A stretch of 64,000 nt of DNA from Chloroflexota bacterium (lineage in GTDB: Bacteria > Chloroflexota > Anaerolineae > Aggregatilineales > Phototrophicaceae), in assembly GCA_026706455.1 (NCBI GenBank), contig JAPOYS010000129.1, positions 24,425 through 88,424 of the forward strand. Reading direction: 5' to 3'. The position numbers and the translations under genes are program-made. Positions 61,890-64,000 of this stretch are shown here, piece after piece. Positions within the stretch are counted from its first letter, which is position 1, and each line of letters starts with the position of its first letter. Under the pieces are notes generated by a model. That model ran no database searches. It saw nothing but the letters and a program-made list of their open reading frames with translations, and was not told the DNA's origin.

Positions 61890-63179
61890 ATGAATAACGT
61901 GCCGCGTGAAGCGAATGACGAGGTGAACGCCAACCTTGGTGATGTTCACCGCTTCGGCCGGGCGAGCGAATCGCTCTTTCGGCGTTTGTATCGCGGGCTG
62001 AGCCAGCGGCAGCAGCTCGAAACTGAACTGGGGCGACAGCGCGAAATCGCTCAGCGCCAGACCACGGAAAGCGCCACGCTGCGGCGGCGAGTGCAACGAT
62101 TGGAAAGTGAAAGCCGGCAGCGCCGTACTGAATTGGAGCATCTAACGCGTGTATTCAGCAGCCTGGATGAAGGCATCATCGTACAGGATGTGAACGGCAA
62201 AGTGACGATGATGAATCAGGCGGCGCAGGATATGCTGGGCGGGAAGCGCGCCTTTTGGGATAGCGCGCTCGGCACGCTCTTCGAGCAGTACCGCGATGTA
62301 AGGGATGCGGCGGCCGAATTGACGCCCTTGGGCGAATCGGTCGAGTTGCCGCTGAACAACCGCGTCGCGCGCGCGCAGTTGATCGCCATCGGCGACGAGT
62401 CGAATCGGCGCATTGGCACCGTGGTCATTCTGCGCGATGTGACCTATGACGCGCTGGCTGAGCGTCTGAAAGACGGTTTTGTGGCGCATATCGCGCGCGA
62501 CCTGGAAAAGCCTGTCGGCGTGATCAAACTGGCGAGCGAATTGCTGAGCGCGCTGCCGGAAGATTCCGCGGTCAACCAGCGGCTGCTGGAGAAGCTGCTG
62601 CGCAATGTTGACCTTCTTGATCAGCTCGCGCTCGAATTGGTCGATATCTCACGTCTTCGCGCCGGCGTCTTCGATGTCAGACGGGCGCCGGTTTCTGTCG
62701 AGACCGCGATCTGGTCGGTGGTCAATGGCATTGATGCCGAAGTCAAAAGCCGCGGCATTGATCTACTGGTGATGACGCGCGGCTTGCGCGGCGTGCAAGT
62801 CCGCGGCGATGATACGCGTTTGCAGTGGGCGCTGGGCCACCTGATTCGCAATGGCGCCGTCTACAACCGGGAAGGCGGTTATGTGGCGGTGGCGGCGCGC
62901 GTGGAGCCACGCGACGCCAAGCCCTACGCGCTCATCAGCGTCAGCGACAATGGTTTTGGCATCGGGCAAGAAGATCTGCCGCATGTTTTCGATCGCTTCT
63001 ATCGCGGCAGAGCCAGCGAAGGAGCAGCCCAGCCGCCGGGCTTGGGCCAGGGCTTGTACGTATCGCGCGCGATCTGCCAAGCGCATGGCGGCTTTCTGGA
63101 CGTGCAGAGTCAGTTGAAGGTGGGTAGCATATTCACAATGGGGATTCCAGTGCCGCCGCAGGCCGCCAACGCCGCCTAG
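61890..63179 (+). CDS. PAS-domain histidine kinase-like protein with substituted H-box
   Basis: PAS FSSLDEGIIVQDVNGKVTMMNQAAQDMLG; H-box FVAHIARDLEKPV; HATPase DNGFGIGQEDLPHVFDRFYRG and GLGQGLYVSRAICQAHGG. Confidence 0.88.
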   Translation: MNNVPREANDEVNANLGDVHRFGRASESLFRRLYRGLSQRQQLETELGRQREIAQRQTTESATLRRRVQRLESESRQRRTELEHLTRVFSSLDEGIIVQDVNGKVTMMNQAAQDMLGGKRAFWDSALGTLFEQYRDVRDAAAELTPLGESVELPLNNRVARAQLIAIGDESNRRIGTVVILRDVTYDALAERLKDGFVAHIARDLEKPVGVIKLASELLSALPEDSAVNQRLLEKLLRNVDLLDQLALELVDISRLRAGVFDVRRAPVSVETAIWSVVNGIDAEVKSRGIDLLVMTRGLRGVQVRGDDTRLQWALGHLIRNGAVYNREGGYVAVAARVEPRDAKPYALISVSDNGFGIGQEDLPHVFDRFYRGRASEGAAQPPGLGQGLYVSRAICQAHGGFLDVQSQLKVGSIFTMGIPVPPQAANAA

Positions 63180-63256
63180 CTTTCCCGCGTACGCCGAAGG
63201 CCAAGGACGCGGACTGGATCGCCCGCTCGTTGGCAGCGCTCCTTGGAAGCCGGCCC

Positions 63257-63754
63257 ATGCCTTATTTGATCGACGGTCACAATCTCATCGCCAGCCTGCC
63301 GGGCAGCAGCCTTGATGACCCCGACGATGAGGCAAAACTGGTTATCAGGCTGCGCGGCTTTGTCGCGCGCCGCCGGAATCAATGCACCGTAGTTTTTGAC
63401 GGCGGCCTGCCGGGCGGATTTTCGGCGATGTCGAATAAGTCGGTCAAAGTAATCTTCGCCGCCGACCAGCGCAGCAGCGCCGATCGGGTCATCCAAAGGC
63501 GGATTCGCCGGACGCCTGATCCAGCCAATTGGACACTCGTCTCGTCCGACAATGAGCTGCGGCAAGTTGCAAGCAGCCGAGGCATGCGGCAAATGAAATC
63601 AGCCGAATTCGCGCGCCTCATGCAGTCGGGCGGGAGCGATCTAGCCGAGCCAGGCGAAGAGATCAACCCCGTAATCCCGGATGATGAACTTGACCACTGG
63701 CTCCGCGTCTTCGGCGCCGACGGGGAAGGCGAGCCAGATGACGAAAACTCGTGA
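63257..63754 (+). CDS. NYN-domain (YacP-like) RNase-type protein
   Basis: MPYLIDGHNLIASLPGSSLDDPDDEAKLVIRLRGFVARRRNQCTVVFDGG...ADRVIQRRIRRTPDPANWTLVSSDNELRQVASSRG. Confidence 0.85.
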   Translation: MPYLIDGHNLIASLPGSSLDDPDDEAKLVIRLRGFVARRRNQCTVVFDGGLPGGFSAMSNKSVKVIFAADQRSSADRVIQRRIRRTPDPANWTLVSSDNELRQVASSRGMRQMKSAEFARLMQSGGSDLAEPGEEINPVIPDDELDHWLRVFGADGEGEPDDENS

Positions 63755-63861
63755 CGGCTAATGGCGCAGGCGACGCGGTGTCGAGCGCGGCGCCGCCACT
63801 TTCGGCGCTAGATTTCGGCTTTACGCGCGTGCCCATTCTGGAGTAATATGATGAGGGCATT

Positions 63862-63935
63862 CGGGGCGTGGCGCAGCCCGGTAGCGCGCACGGTTTGGGT
63901 CCGTGAGGTCCCCGGTTCGAATCCGGGCGCCCCGA
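63862..63935 (+). tRNA. tRNA-Pro (anticodon UGG)
   Basis: CGGGGCG...CACGG-TTTGGGT-CCGTG...CCCGG-TTCGAAT-CCGGG-CGCCCCG. Confidence 0.93.
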
Positions 63936-63946
63936 CTTGAAACAGC

Positions 63947-64000
63947 GCGGGTATGGTGTAATGGTAGCACTCCACCCTTCCAAGGTGTCAGTACGGGTTC
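63947..64000 (+). tRNA. tRNA-Gly (anticodon UCC), truncated by window end
   Basis: GCGGGTATGGTGTAATGGTAGCACTCCACCCTTCCAAGGTGTCAGTACGGGTTC; CTTCCAA anticodon loop. Confidence 0.88.

Noticed and set aside
63663-63983. 106-aa minus-strand ORF
   Set aside because: Runs through tRNA-Pro and the start of tRNA-Gly on the opposite strand; not a plausible CDS.

Overview
High-GC bacterial chromosome segment, probably Chloroflexota/Anaerolineae-like (taxonomic inference from overall protein character only). No phage, complete IS element, rRNA or CRISPR array was seen. Most of the window is housekeeping or metabolic: pdhABC-like E1a/E1b/E2, ppk1, exoIII, carbamoylase, ALDH16-type tandem ALDH, cyclophilin, selA, M24 peptidase, FprA-type reductase, AbgB-type amidohydrolase, MocR-type aminotransferase, a 2OG-Fe amino-acid dioxygenase, a PII-like protein with a CPA2 antiporter, a DgoD-like enolase-superfamily enzyme, a DAO-type oxidase, an amino-acid ABC SBP and permease, pspA, hom, two PrxQ/BCP paralogues, AddAB, a NERD protein, a PAS kinase-like protein, a NYN protein, and tRNA-Gln, tRNA-Pro and tRNA-Gly. 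The best candidates for undescribed biology are: (1) two tandem secreted proteins (31.7-34.1 kb) with a repeated 4-Cys module (DNCC-x3-RQC-x5-W-x2-GY-x-A[YF]Q-x3-C) and a C-terminal HEACH zincin-like domain; (2) three paralogous, probably membrane-anchored proteins with partly degenerate GIY-YIG (T5orf172/Mug113-like) domains, one fused to an Fn3-like/SH3b ectodomain and one with two GIY-YIG domains split by a frameshift; (3) a three-fold Cys-pair repeat protein beside them. Several genes carry notable lesions or active-site losses: dam with a ~76-bp insertion, AddB with an in-frame UGA after Walker A, a histidine kinase with H-box His->Arg, and a PrxQ with peroxidatic Cys->Arg.
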